Source of the DNA: a bacterium BMS3Bbin14
GTDB taxonomy: Bacteria; Desulfobacterota; Desulfobulbia; Desulfobulbales; Desulfobulbaceae
Direction of reading: 5' to 3'
Length of the DNA stretch: 59,736 nucleotides
Assembly: GCA_002897615.1 (NCBI GenBank)
Contig: BDTX01000002.1
Location: 1 to 59,736 of the forward strand
In this document: in pieces, positions 24,785-34,565 of the stretch
Numbering within the stretch: the first letter of the stretch is position 1
How the letters are laid out: the number at the start of each line of letters is the position of its first letter
The notes under the pieces: model-generated
What the model saw: the letters and a program-made list of their open reading frames with translations, nothing else
Told to the model about the DNA's origin: nothing
The model's database searches: none
Made by a program: the position numbers and the translations under genes

Positions 24785-27040
24785 CTACCTGTAATACAGG
24801 CTGGGGCTGCCCATGGTCAGCAGGGCCTTGTGCAGGTTCCGCCGGAATTCGCGGCGGTCCCAGATTCCCTGGATGTGGCCGCGCTTGAGAGCGTTTCTGG
24901 CCTTGTGATAATCGGGCGGAATATCAATGCCCGTAGTTTCCCGGATAACGCGTTGACCGGCAAAGCCGATGCGGCAGGAGCGAATGGCAAACTGGTAGGG
25001 CGAGCAGCCGAGAAAGCTGGCCACCGGCCCCGCGTATGAATTGTTGTCATAGACCACGATGTACAGGCCGCCGGTATCGATATACTCCCGCACGGCCATG
25101 GTGCACTTAGGCATCTGGATGACCCCCAGGGTTCCCTCCTGGATACGGATGCCGCCGGTGGTGTGGACATAGGCGAGCAGCGGCCGTTTCCGGCGTTTGG
25201 CTATTTCGCAGGCCTGAACAAACTTTTCGCCCTCGGCCGCACCTACCGTGCCGTTCCGGAAGTCGGAGAAAAGCATGGAAACGACCAGGTTGATATTGCA
25301 AACCCTGGCGTGAAACGTGAGATTGGCGCAACCGATGCCGGTCTTGCTTCTCGCCATCTGCAGGCGGTCGTTAAAGCCTTCGTACTGCAAAGGGTTACGG
25401 GAATATATGGCATTATTGAAGACCCGGATGGAGTTCGGGTCAAAAATATTTTTCAGATACCACTGGTATTCCAGGGGGAAATGATGCCCGCAATTCTCGC
25501 AGACCCCGCAGAATTCACCGTACAGGTCCGGCACCCAAAGATCCTTGCAGCCATATTTTTCGGAATTGGGGCAGCTGACCGTCCGGTCTTCGTTGGCCAG
25601 GGGGCTGGTGTAGGTGTCGGTCAGCTCAATCGGGTCCGGAGTGCCGCCGGCTGTCGTCAGGACCGGCTGAACAACGGTTTTCTTTTTATCCGTTCGCCGG
25701 ATAAAGCCGGAGACGGCGGTCAGGGACGAGGAGACCCGCTGAATCAGGGCGGAACCTTCGCCGGAGACCTCCTTGATGACCTTCTGCGCCTGTTTCTGCT
25801 GATTTTTCAGGACATCATAACGAAAAACGTAGTAGAGATTTTCCGCCGACCTCTGGATGGACTTGACAACGCTTTCCGCGGGCATGGCGTGGCCCCCGAA
25901 GCCGGTCATGGCCATTGACCGATATTTTTTTGAACGTAGGGCAAGCAGCCGCTTGATTTCACCCTGATTGAGGTCCCAGGGAATATCGATCTGCGGCGCC
26001 TCCTCGACATTTTCCGCCTTTTTCTTCTTGACTTCGTAAGAACGGAATCCCCGGACGCTCTTGGTCATCAAGACCACCTCGTCGGTCGCCCTGATGATTT
26101 CGGAACGGACCAGGCTGAAAAAACTGAAATCATCGCTCTTGGCGCCGAGAAGCGGTTCCTTGATAATCCGGTCTATGGTGCCGAGCCGCAGGTTGTCCTC
26201 TGCCGTTATGTGCAGCTGGTTGGCGCAGTTTTCAATGAGTTCCGGCGGCACCCTGGACCCCTCCTTGACCCGGCCTTCGATGGCGGCCGCGCCTTCGGGT
26301 GAAATCACCGAGTAATAGCCGTCGGAAAACATGATCCGGAAATCACTGAGCCCGACCGCCTCGGCCCCGCCCGACCCCCCTTCGGAGATCACCGAAATCA
26401 TGGGAACCCGCAGTTTGGTCATGGCATACAGATTACGGGCGATCTGCTGGGCGGCGCCGGGATACTCTTCCACCGGGTAGGAACCGGGGGTGAAGATGAA
26501 AAAATGGATGGGAATGCCTTCGGTCTCGGCAACCTTCATGTAGCGCAGGGCCTTTTCGTTGCCCCAGGGTTTACAGGAGCCGCCGTTGCGGAACTCTTCG
26601 CCGTGTCCCGTCTCCTGGCCGATGACCATGACGGAAGAGGTGTACGGTTTTTTCTTGATGCGTCTGACGATATTCGCCTTGGCCACCATCATGGCCGGGT
26701 CGATGTTGAACTCGCCTTCGCCGCCGAGTTCGGTGTATTCTTCGTACACGTTTTCGAGGATGTCTTTCAGGGAGAAACGCAGGGGACTGCGGACGATGCG
26801 CACCCGCTCCATGGGGGTCAGGCCTTCCTCGCAGCGCTTTTCGAGAAAGGCGATGCCGGTTTCGATCTTGTCCAGATCGGCCGCCAGCCTTTCACGGCTC
26901 ATGTCGAACATCGCGTTTTTCAGGTGCTCGCAGTCGGCCTGAAAGCTCGACAGGTTGCCCCAGCTGTTCGTATTCTTGATATGGACGAGATAGCCGATTC
27001 GCTGCTCGACCTTCTGAAGTCGTTTAATAAAATCGTTCAT
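24785..27040 (-). CDS. Acetyl-CoA carboxylase carboxyltransferase, fused alpha-beta subunits
   Basis: A 751-residue protein joining AccA-like and AccD-like parts. The N-terminal part (about 1-330) has the alpha-type crotonase core (SEGGSGGAEAVG, SPEGAAAI). The C-terminal part has the beta-type zinc ribbon (CPNSEKYGC, then CGVCENCG) and the core TTGGIRIQEG. It transfers carboxyl from biotin to acetyl-CoA to make malonyl-CoA. The order alpha then beta is the reverse of actinobacterial fusions. It starts ten bases after accC on the same strand. No biotin carrier gene is near. A tRNA-Lys lies just downstream. Confidence 0.9.
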   Translation of the reverse strand: MNDFIKRLQKVEQRIGYLVHIKNTNSWGNLSSFQADCEHLKNAMFDMSRERLAADLDKIETGIAFLEKRCEEGLTPMERVRIVRSPLRFSLKDILENVYEEYTELGGEGEFNIDPAMMVAKANIVRRIKKKPYTSSVMVIGQETGHGEEFRNGGSCKPWGNEKALRYMKVAETEGIPIHFFIFTPGSYPVEEYPGAAQQIARNLYAMTKLRVPMISVISEGGSGGAEAVGLSDFRIMFSDGYYSVISPEGAAAIEGRVKEGSRVPPELIENCANQLHITAEDNLRLGTIDRIIKEPLLGAKSDDFSFFSLVRSEIIRATDEVVLMTKSVRGFRSYEVKKKKAENVEEAPQIDIPWDLNQGEIKRLLALRSKKYRSMAMTGFGGHAMPAESVVKSIQRSAENLYYVFRYDVLKNQQKQAQKVIKEVSGEGSALIQRVSSSLTAVSGFIRRTDKKKTVVQPVLTTAGGTPDPIELTDTYTSPLANEDRTVSCPNSEKYGCKDLWVPDLYGEFCGVCENCGHHFPLEYQWYLKNIFDPNSIRVFNNAIYSRNPLQYEGFNDRLQMARSKTGIGCANLTFHARVCNINLVVSMLFSDFRNGTVGAAEGEKFVQACEIAKRRKRPLLAYVHTTGGIRIQEGTLGVIQMPKCTMAVREYIDTGGLYIVVYDNNSYAGPVASFLGCSPYQFAIRSCRIGFAGQRVIRETTGIDIPPDYHKARNALKRGHIQGIWDRREFRRNLHKALLTMGSPSLYYR

Positions 27041-27050
27041 AAATGTTTAT

Positions 27051-28451
27051 TTAAAAAGTCAACAACCGATCGAGGTGACTCCGGAGATAGTCGAGATTGG
27101 TAATAATTCCTTCGCCGGAGCTGTCCTGACCTTCAATAATCGTCTGGTCGATAAATTCCAGGGCCCGTTTCTTGGCCTGGTCCATGGTTTCACCCCAGAC
27201 CAGCGCCAGGGCCAGGTTGGGATCGTATTCACTGGGGATGGGATAGGGCCGGTCGGACGGCACATGGGTGTAGACCGCCGACCATTCGAACTGGGGCATG
27301 TCGAACCTGGTAATGGTGCCGATCCAGGGCGCAAAGTTACGACTGGTATTTTCAGCCACGATCCGCAGTTCGATACTGGCGCCTTTGAATTCAATGTCGT
27401 CCTGTTTGTAGCCGATACGTTCGCCGAGCGCCAGGCGTATCTGCTCCCGAATCAGGTTCGGATGTTTCCCCTGCAGATAACTGATCCGGGCCGACACGTC
27501 GTTTTCCACCTGGATGCGGGTGTTGACCTCCAGCAGGTAGGCCTGACCGCTGCGGCTGACAATCCACTCCCAGGTCCCCACGTTATCATAGTGGACATGG
27601 GCGGCCAGCTTCAGTGAATAGTCCACGATCTGCTGCAACAGGGGGCGGGTATCAAAGTCATAAACAAAACAGGAGTCGTCAAGACCGGGCGCCGCCTCGA
27701 TTCGCTTCTGACGGCCAGTGGACTGGATGGTGCAGTTGCGGGAATTGAAGTGCAGCCGCTCGTCATGCCGGGAACAGAGGAGCTGCACCTCCAGGTGGTT
27801 GAAATCCCGCAGGAGCTGTTCGATCAAGACGCCGCCGTCGCCGAACTGCCGTTTGGCATAGTGCTGGACCTGGCGATAGACCCGCCGGAACTGTTCGATG
27901 CGGGAGACCTCTTCAATGCCCATGCCGCCGCCGCCTGCCGCCGCCTTGACCAGGATGGCCGGCGGGGCGCCCTGCTCGGCCTGAACGTCAAAGAGATGCT
28001 GGGCCATTTCCTCGGCTTCCATCTCATTGTAAATAGGGCTGTCAGTGCCGGGGATGGTCGGGATGCCCAGTTTGTTGGCAATCCGTTTGGTGTTGATTTT
28101 GTCGCCGAGTTTCTTGATGACCTCCCAGCTCGGCCCGATAAAGACCAGAGGCCGGTCGCGGATGGTCACCCGGCGGGCAAAACGGTAATCTTCCGAGAAA
28201 AAGCCGTACCCAGGATGAATGGCCGTACAGAGGGTATGATCCGCCACGGCCAGGATATCGTTGGGATCGGTATAACTGGTGATGCGCCAGGCGTTGTGCC
28301 CAGGCCCCTCGGTCCGGTTACGCCGCACATGTTCCGAGTCCCGGTCGGCATCGGTATACACAACCACATAATCAAGCCCCAGATCCTTGCAGGCCTCCAT
28401 GATCCGAATGGCAATTTCTCCGCGGTTGGCGATCAGTACTTTGCCCTGCAC
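27051..28451 (-). CDS. accC: Biotin carboxylase, divergent AccC
   Basis: A 466-residue ATP-grasp enzyme that carboxylates biotin. The N-terminal IANRGEIAIRI, HPGYGFFSED and the glycine loop AAAGGGGMGIEE are present. The active-site strand reads EVNTRIQVEN instead of EMNTRLQVEH, the usual QRRHQK reads QSTGRQK, and the GHAIECRI segment reads GASIELRI. The key Glu, Asn, Arg and Glu of the EMNTR motif remain. The start is a GTG at 28451 with AGAGG six bases upstream. A miniature element sits 20 bases upstream of the start, inside the presumed leader. It pairs with the fused carboxyltransferase. Confidence 0.88.
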   Translation of the reverse strand: MQGKVLIANRGEIAIRIMEACKDLGLDYVVVYTDADRDSEHVRRNRTEGPGHNAWRITSYTDPNDILAVADHTLCTAIHPGYGFFSEDYRFARRVTIRDRPLVFIGPSWEVIKKLGDKINTKRIANKLGIPTIPGTDSPIYNEMEAEEMAQHLFDVQAEQGAPPAILVKAAAGGGGMGIEEVSRIEQFRRVYRQVQHYAKRQFGDGGVLIEQLLRDFNHLEVQLLCSRHDERLHFNSRNCTIQSTGRQKRIEAAPGLDDSCFVYDFDTRPLLQQIVDYSLKLAAHVHYDNVGTWEWIVSRSGQAYLLEVNTRIQVENDVSARISYLQGKHPNLIREQIRLALGERIGYKQDDIEFKGASIELRIVAENTSRNFAPWIGTITRFDMPQFEWSAVYTHVPSDRPYPIPSEYDPNLALALVWGETMDQAKKRALEFIDQTIIEGQDSSGEGIITNLDYLRSHLDRLLTF

Positions 28452-28470
28452 ACATAACCTCTAATTTTTT

Positions 28471-28712
28471 CCTGGATCCGTGACGGCTTGAGATGACACT
28501 TCATGCAACATATGAAATTTATTGAATTTTTTTCAACAAACTCATTTTATTGCCTTCACCGCGCCGCCCTGCGGGGCGCCCGATAACGGCACAGCTGCTG
28601 CGTTGGCAACTCGTTGATATCGCACCAGGATAATCAACATCGTTGCCGCCTCGAAGGTCTCGCAGGCTCGCTATCTGCATCTGCACCATTCTCGAACGCT
28701 CACGGATCCAGG
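28471..28712 (+). mobile_element. Miniature element, 242-bp variant
   Basis: Ends CCTGGATCCGTGA and TCACGGATCCAGG, flanked by TTTTT on both sides (28466-28470, 28713-28717). It differs from the 219-bp form by an extra stretch of about 23 bases (CGAAGGTCTCGCAGGCTCGC and a few more), which is also seen in the partial copy at 41568. It lies directly upstream of accC. Confidence 0.9.
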
Positions 28713-29058
28713 TTTTTATTCCGTAAAAAAAAACCGACTTGATCCCGGGGTTGCCTGGAACCGCTTGAAATGGCGGCCGTCTCGACTGGTTGCACGGGAC
28801 CACGACGGAATTCTTCCTATTTTAACTTGATTACTTTACTCTACCTGCAACGACTTTAAAAGATAGAAAGTGAAAGAGGGGCAGGAGAACGTCGCGACAA
28901 AACGGTCCCTGACCGATCATGCACCCGGACGCCCGCCATAACGGGGGAGTGCGGGAACACTGCCGGTTTTGGCGGTAATCACAATTTTATCTTGACTTTG
29001 CCCGTACTTCCAATAGAGATAAACTTAAAGTAACATTTTTCAAAAGAGTGAATATCAA
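28713..29058. other. Intergenic region upstream of corC
   Basis: This divergent spacer must hold the promoters of accC and corC. A TTGACT at 28992-28997 with weak -10-like sequence 16-17 bases on may serve corC. Nothing else is supported. Confidence 0.35.
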
Positions 29059-29934
29059 GTGAGCAGGGAAAATAATTCAACGGAACCCGAACCGCCCGAT
29101 GGCAACCAGAAAAAAAATATCTGGGAGCGATTGAGCATGTTGCTACATATTAACCACACGCCCGACACGGCGCAAGAGCTGGAGCAGGAAATCCAGGAGT
29201 TGCTGGAAGAAGGCGAGGACCAGGGCCTGATCAGCAGGCACGAAGAAAAGCTGATCAGCAGGATCTTTGACTTCCAGGACACGGTGGCCTCGGAGATCAT
29301 GACGCCTTCGGCGGAAATGGTCTGCGCGTCCGAGGACACCTCGGTTGAAGAACTGATCCGTCTGATCACCGAGGAAGGATATACCAGGATTCCCATTTAC
29401 CGCCAGAACCAGGATCATATCATCGGTATCCTGCACGCCAAGGACCTGCTGCGGATCTGCGCAATGAAACCGGACGAATCTATCGATCTGCACGAATTCC
29501 TCAACCCGCCCGTGTTCATTTCCGAAAGCAAACCAATCGTCGATCTGCTCCGTGATTTCCAGGCCGGCAAAACGCACATGGCCATTGTCACGGATGAATT
29601 CGGCGGGGTACGGGGCCTGGTTACCCTGGAGGACGTGATCGAGGAAATCGTCGGCGAGATCGACGATGAACACGACCAGGAGGAATCGGAACTGCGGGTG
29701 GTGGACAAACGCACCATCATTGTCGATGCCAAGATTGACATCGAGGAGGTCGAGGCCCACTTCAAACTCAAGCTGCCCGAGGGGCCTTACGAATCGGTGG
29801 GCGGACTTATTATCCATCAACTGGGACGAGTACCGCGCAAGGGCACCGCGGTCACCGTGGGAACCCTGGAGTTCAAGGTCCTGGCGGCGGACCAGCGCCG
29901 GATCAAATCGGTGCGCATCAGAAAAAGTCAATGA
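29059..29934 (+). CDS. CorC/HlyC-type CBS-pair protein
   Basis: A 291-residue cytoplasmic protein. Two CBS motifs (about 70-190; ASEIMTPSAEMV, EGYTRIPIYRQ, IIGILHAKDLL, GLVTLEDVIEEIVGEI) are followed by a CorC_HlyC domain (about 205-291). Relatives take part in magnesium and cobalt homeostasis. The start is GTG at 29059. The stop overlaps the start of lnt (ATGA), and a corC-lnt pair is a common arrangement. Confidence 0.92.
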   Translation: MSRENNSTEPEPPDGNQKKNIWERLSMLLHINHTPDTAQELEQEIQELLEEGEDQGLISRHEEKLISRIFDFQDTVASEIMTPSAEMVCASEDTSVEELIRLITEEGYTRIPIYRQNQDHIIGILHAKDLLRICAMKPDESIDLHEFLNPPVFISESKPIVDLLRDFQAGKTHMAIVTDEFGGVRGLVTLEDVIEEIVGEIDDEHDQEESELRVVDKRTIIVDAKIDIEEVEAHFKLKLPEGPYESVGGLIIHQLGRVPRKGTAVTVGTLEFKVLAADQRRIKSVRIRKSQ

Positions 29935-31568
29935 TGCAGCCGCACTCCGGACCGATTCGCCGCAGCGGCCACCCGCTGCCGGCCGCCCTGGCCACCGCCT
30001 TGCTGCTGGTGCTGGCCATGCCCGACCCGGCCGGCTGGTGGCCGCTTCTCTTTATCGCCCTGGTGCCGCTCCTGCACTCCGCCATGTATCAACGGCCGGG
30101 CCGCAGCGCCATGCTCGGCCTGGTCACCGGCCTGATCTACCACCTGGGCATGATGTACTGGATCGTTATCGTCCTCGGCCGTTACGGCGGCCTGCCGCTG
30201 TGGATATCCGTCCCCGCCCTGCTGCTGTTGTCGCTGTACATGAGCCTGTACATGGCCCTCTTTGCCGGACTCTTCAGTTTCCTTGCCGGCAGATACCGGT
30301 CCGGACAAGGCCCGGTATCTGCCATGATTTTTGTCGCCCCGATCCTCTGGGTCGGCCTGGACTGGCTGCGCGGCCACCTGTTGACGGGTTTCCCCTGGAT
30401 GGACCTTGGCTACGGCCTCTACTCCCGGCCCGTTTTAATCCAGGTCGCCGACCTTGGCGGTCACGGCCTGGTTACCTTCTGCCTCGTGCTGGTCAACGTG
30501 CTGGCGCTCTGGGCAATAGAGTACTCCAGCCACCATGCCCCTCTCCGTCTGAGCCATACCAGCCGGCGGCTGGCGGCCGCGTCCTGCTGTTTTCTCGTGC
30601 TGGCGGGCGGCTATTCCATCCTCCGTTACCGGCACATCTCCGCCCTGGCGGCCGCAGCGCCGCAGACACGGGTCACCGTGGTCCAGGGCAGTATCCCCCA
30701 GGACGAAAAATGGACACCGGGCCGGGAAAAATCAACCACTACCCGGTATGACCGGCTGTCCGCCCTGGCCATTGCCGGCAAACGGCCCGACCTGGTCGTC
30801 TGGCCGGAAACCGCGCTGCCCTTCTTCCCCCAGCAGGACACCCTGTTCTACCGGGTGACCGAACTGGCGGCCCGGAACAAAATCTGGCTCCTGACCGGGG
30901 CGCCGTTTTTCACTATCAAGAACCGGCGGCCCGGCGCCGGGCGCACGGTCAGTTATTTCAACAGCGCCCTGCTCATCAATCCTTCGGGCCGGCTGGCCGG
31001 CCGCTATGACAAGCAGCACCTTGTTCCCTTCGGCGAGTATGTCCCCTGGCGAAAATATCTCCCTTTTCTCAAACCCCTGGTGAAAAACGTGGGTGATTTC
31101 ACTCCGGGCCATTCCTTCCTGCCATTGCCGGCCGGCCCCCTGAAGCTGGGGGTACTTATCTGTTTCGAGTCGATTTTCCCGGACCTCGCCCGGCAGGAGG
31201 CCGCAGCCGGGGCCAACCTGCTGGTCAACCTGACCAATGATGCGTGGTACGGTAATTCCAGCGCCCCGCACCAGTCGTTTGCCATGACGGTCTTCCGGGC
31301 GGTCGAGACCCGGCGCAGCCTGGTGCGGGCCGCCAATACCGGCGTCAGCGGCTTTGTCTCTCCATCCGGCCGCATCCTGGACCAGTCACCCCTTTTCCAG
31401 CCGCTTACCATCACCGCCAACGTGCCGTTACTGGAAGAAAAAACAATATTTGTCCGTTTCGGCTATCGCTTCGGCCCGGCCTGCCTGGTACTGATCCCCC
31501 TGCTGTTTTTCTTCCGCCGCCGCCGAAACCGGTTCCTGAAAACCGTCGGCATGAACCTGAATCCATGA
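29931..31568 (+). CDS. lnt: Apolipoprotein N-acyltransferase
   Basis: A 545-residue inner-membrane enzyme that adds the third acyl chain to lipoproteins. Several N-terminal membrane segments precede a nitrilase-like domain. The catalytic triad is present: Glu in VVWPETALPFF (about 291), Lys in RYDKQHLVPFGEY (about 360) and Cys in LICFESIFP (about 410). The last codons and stop (LNP, TGA) come from the end of a miniature element inserted after codon 541 or so. It is coupled to corC by an ATGA overlap. Confidence 0.95.
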   Translation: MMQPHSGPIRRSGHPLPAALATALLLVLAMPDPAGWWPLLFIALVPLLHSAMYQRPGRSAMLGLVTGLIYHLGMMYWIVIVLGRYGGLPLWISVPALLLLSLYMSLYMALFAGLFSFLAGRYRSGQGPVSAMIFVAPILWVGLDWLRGHLLTGFPWMDLGYGLYSRPVLIQVADLGGHGLVTFCLVLVNVLALWAIEYSSHHAPLRLSHTSRRLAAASCCFLVLAGGYSILRYRHISALAAAAPQTRVTVVQGSIPQDEKWTPGREKSTTTRYDRLSALAIAGKRPDLVVWPETALPFFPQQDTLFYRVTELAARNKIWLLTGAPFFTIKNRRPGAGRTVSYFNSALLINPSGRLAGRYDKQHLVPFGEYVPWRKYLPFLKPLVKNVGDFTPGHSFLPLPAGPLKLGVLICFESIFPDLARQEAAAGANLLVNLTNDAWYGNSSAPHQSFAMTVFRAVETRRSLVRAANTGVSGFVSPSGRILDQSPLFQPLTITANVPLLEEKTIFVRFGYRFGPACLVLIPLLFFFRRRRNRFLKTVGMNLNP

Positions 31569-31774
31569 GCGTTCGAGAATGGTGCAGATGCAAGACGGCA
31601 ACGATGTTGATTATCCTGGTGTGATATCAACGAGTTGCCAACGCAGCAGCTGTGCCGTTATCGGGCGGACCGCAGGGCGGCGCGGTGAAGAGTATAAAAT
31701 GCATTTATTCGTCAATAAGGCAACAAATTCCACATATTGCCTGGAATATCACCTCAAGCCGTCACGGATTCAGG
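31556..31774 (-). mobile_element. Miniature element, 219-bp form, inserted in the end of lnt
   Basis: It runs from CCTGAATCCATGAGCG to CGTCACGGATTCAGG and is flanked by ATGAA on both sides (31551-31555, 31775-31779). The left end lies inside the lnt reading frame and provides its stop codon. Orientation is opposite to the copies at 18032, 55305 and 58767. Confidence 0.93.
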
Positions 31775-31904
31775 ATGAAAATTTCCACGCATGCCTCTTG
31801 AGTCTTCTCCATAAACTGTTTAATATATATCCTTTACAATGACCGTTTTTTAGCCTTTTATCTCAATTTTTTACTTTTCTTTATCTATAACGAGGACAGA
31901 CAAT

Positions 31905-33015
31905 ATGGCGGAAGTCACCGAAGCGTCGGAATCCAAACAGCACCTTCTTGATCTCAAGGGCCGGATGCTGGCCCTTAAGGAGCATCTTTGACCTGGCCGG
32001 CAAAAAACAGGATGTAGAACGCCTGGAAAAAATGTCCCTGCTGCCGAATTTCTGGAACGACCAGGACCAGGCCAAGAAGGTCCAGAAAGAGCTGGGCCAG
32101 CTGCAGGACGTGATCGGGATCTGGGAAAAGAATTTTACCGATCTGGAAGAGGCGGGCATGCTCCTGGACATGGCGATTGAAGAGCAGGACGTCGAGACCC
32201 AGCAGGAGGTGGCGGCCAGCCTCGAAGACCTGCGGCAGCGTATTGACCTGGTCGAACTGCAGTGCATGTTCAGCGGCGAGCATGACAGCGCCAATGCCAT
32301 GCTGACGGTTCATGCCGGGGCGGGCGGCACCGAGGCCCAGGACTGGGTGGGGATGCTGTTGCGCATGTATCTGCGCTGGGCCGAAGAAAAGGGTTTTACG
32401 ACCGACATCCTCGACCTCCTGCCCGGCGATGAGGCCGGGACCAAAAGTGTGACGATCATGGTCAAGGGCCGTTATGCCTATGGATACCTGCGTTCCGAGA
32501 TGGGCATTCACCGGCTGGTCCGCATCTCGCCCTTTGACGCCAGCGGCCGGCGGCACACCTCGTTTGCCTCGGTCATGGTCCTGCCCGAGCTTGACGATAC
32601 CATAAAAATCGATATCAACGAAAAGGACCTGCGGGTCGACACCTACCGGGCCAGCGGCGCCGGCGGCCAGCACGTCAACAAGACCGACTCGGCCATCCGC
32701 CTGACCCACCTGCCCACCGGCATCGTGGTTCAGTGCCAGAATGAGCGCTCCCAGCACCGGAACAAGGATATCGCCATGAAGATGCTCACCGCCCGGCTCT
32801 ACGAAAGGGAAAAAGAGGAGCAGGAACGAGTGCAGGAGACACTGCATGGCGACAAAAAGGACATCGGCTGGGGCAGCCAGATCCGCTCTTACGTGTTGCA
32901 GCCCTACCGGCTGATCAAGGATCACCGTACCGGTCACGAAGAGGGCAACGTGGATGCCGTACTCGACGGCCGGCTTGACCAGTTCATCAAGGCCTATCTC
33001 CTCTGGCAGCCGTGA
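31905..33015 (+). CDS. prfB: Peptide chain release factor 2, programmed frameshift
   Basis: Release factor 2 recognises UGA and UAA. The first frame from ATG 31905 has 28 codons and ends at TGA 31989-31991. The site reads AAGGAG, CAT, CTT TGA C: a Shine-Dalgarno-like stretch three bases before CTTTGAC, exactly as in other prfB genes. A +1 shift continues the protein at 31990, giving about 369 residues, normal for RF2. The codon-recognition tripeptide SPF (RISPFDASG) and the hydrolysis motif GGQ (SGAGGQHVNKT) are both present. The following gene starts inside its stop codon. Confidence 0.97.
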
Positions 33016-34292
33016 GCCGGGAGGCCGGAGACCGGCCCGCAAATGTCACCCCCCGGCAACCCGAATGCGCCCGGTGCGGCAGCTGCACCGTGGTCTGTCC
33101 CGTCTACCGCGTAACCGGCCGTGAATCCGCAACCGCCAGGGGAAAGCTGCATTTGCTCGGCACCGGGCTGGCCGAGGCCCCGTCCGCCCTTTACCAGGAT
33201 ATCTTTGCCCGCTGTCTCCTCTGCGGCGCCTGTGAAGCGGTCTGCCCGCGGGACCTGCCCATCCTGGCCCTGACGACCAGGGCGCGGAGCCGTTTTCCCG
33301 CCTTTTACGGCCGGCACGGCCTGCGCAAGGTGCTGGCCCGCAAGGCCCTGGCCAGCCCCGGCCTGTTGCAGGGCCTGGTCCGCCTCGGGGTCGGCCTGCG
33401 GCAGATAAATGCCCTGCCCGCCGACAGCGGTCTGCGCCTGAAACTCGGCCTCCTGGAACAACGGCCCGGGGCGGCTCGGAGCGCGGAGCCGGCAGACTCC
33501 CCGGCGCGGCCGGCCGGGGAATCCGTTGCCGGGCCGCTCTACTTCACCGGCTGCCTGGCCCGCTACCTGCAGCCCTCGGTTGCCGGGGCGACGGCAAAGC
33601 TGGCCCGGCACGCAACCGGCGGCGACCTTCATGCGCCACCAGGTCAGCGCTGCTGCGGCCTGGCCGCCTGGGCCGCCGGCCGGCCGGATGAGGCCCGGCA
33701 GCTGGCCCGGCAAAACATTGCCGCCTTTGCCGGCACGACCGGCCCCATAATCACCTCCTGCGCCTCCTGTTCATCACACCTGGAGACCTATCCGGATCTC
33801 TTCGCGGATGATCCCGGCTGGCGCGAAAAAGCCCGGTCTTTCAGGGCGCGGGTACGGGAATTTTCCTCGTTTTTCCTTGAAAAAACGGAAAACCTCAAAT
33901 TCGCGGCCCAGGAGACGGCCCGGCTCTTCTATCACGATCCCTGTCACCTGCGTTTTACCGGGGAAGGCCGGGAAGCGCCGCGCCGGCTCCTTGACCTGGT
34001 CGCCGACTGCCGGCGGTTCGAGCCGGATGACGGCCCGCACTGCTGCGGCCAGGGCGGGCTTTTCCACCTGGGTTACCCGGACCTGGCCGACCAGATTTTC
34101 GCCACGGCCTGTGAATCGGCCCTGGCAACCGGCCCGGATATCGTCGTCACCACCTGTTCCGGCTGCCTCATGCAGTGGCAGACGGGTCTGGCCGCCAGGC
34201 ATGCCCCGGTCCGCGCCGTCCACCTGGCCGTCTTTATGGCCTCCTGCCTGGTCCCTGATTCAGGTGAGCGATCACGCTTTTTCTCCTTTTGA
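33012..34292 (+). CDS. Fe-S oxidoreductase subunit, GlcF-like
   Basis: A 426-residue cytoplasmic protein. Two ferredoxin motifs at the N-terminus (CARCGSCTVVCP and CLLCGACEAVCP) bind [4Fe-4S] clusters. Two CCG domains follow: FTGCLARYLQP with CCGLAAW, and FYHDPCHLR with CCGQGG and a later TTCSGCLMQ. This is the layout of the glycolate oxidase Fe-S subunit and related lactate dehydrogenase subunits. The flavin partner is not in the window, so the substrate is open. GTG start 33012 overlaps the prfB stop. Confidence 0.87.
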   Translation: MSREAGDRPANVTPRQPECARCGSCTVVCPVYRVTGRESATARGKLHLLGTGLAEAPSALYQDIFARCLLCGACEAVCPRDLPILALTTRARSRFPAFYGRHGLRKVLARKALASPGLLQGLVRLGVGLRQINALPADSGLRLKLGLLEQRPGAARSAEPADSPARPAGESVAGPLYFTGCLARYLQPSVAGATAKLARHATGGDLHAPPGQRCCGLAAWAAGRPDEARQLARQNIAAFAGTTGPIITSCASCSSHLETYPDLFADDPGWREKARSFRARVREFSSFFLEKTENLKFAAQETARLFYHDPCHLRFTGEGREAPRRLLDLVADCRRFEPDDGPHCCGQGGLFHLGYPDLADQIFATACESALATGPDIVVTTCSGCLMQWQTGLAARHAPVRAVHLAVFMASCLVPDSGERSRFFSF

Positions 34293-34494
34293 CAAAGAAA
34301 ACCCTTGTCCGTAAGTGACGGGATTGCTAATAATAACGGCTTAAGAGAGGTGCCGAACATTCCAACCATCAGGCAGAACGGCGGGAGTTGGTGTCCGTCC
34401 GAAAACCAGGTTTTTGGTTCGGGATCAAGTTTTGTTCGAGACCAGGGCAGGCGAAAAAAATAACCGCAGGCCGGATGTTTCGAGATTATTTATT

Positions 34495-34528
34495 CCTGAA
34501 TCCGTTATCGGGCGCTCACGGATGCAGG
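34495..34528. repeat. Minimal remnant of the miniature element
   Basis: A 34-base sequence, CCTGAATCCGTTATCGGGCG followed by CTCACGGATGCAGG, consists of little more than the two terminal inverted repeats. It is best explained as an internally deleted short form. No flanking duplication is seen. The rest of the spacer 34293-34565 holds nothing else I can support. Confidence 0.75.
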
Positions 34529-34565
34529 TTGGGCATAACGCCGGGTTGAGTAGGAGTCTGTAAAG

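Noticed and set aside
31579..31842. Open frames with the recurrent peptide DYPGVISTSCQRSSCAV in several places (also near 28519, 41540, 55300, 58747)
   Set aside because: They are translations of the miniature element itself. They recur only because the DNA repeats; frames lack ribosome sites and end variably.
34255..34275. CCTGATTCAGGTGAGCG at the end of the GlcF-like gene as fused element ends
   Set aside because: The match is short and inside coding sequence; chance is more likely.
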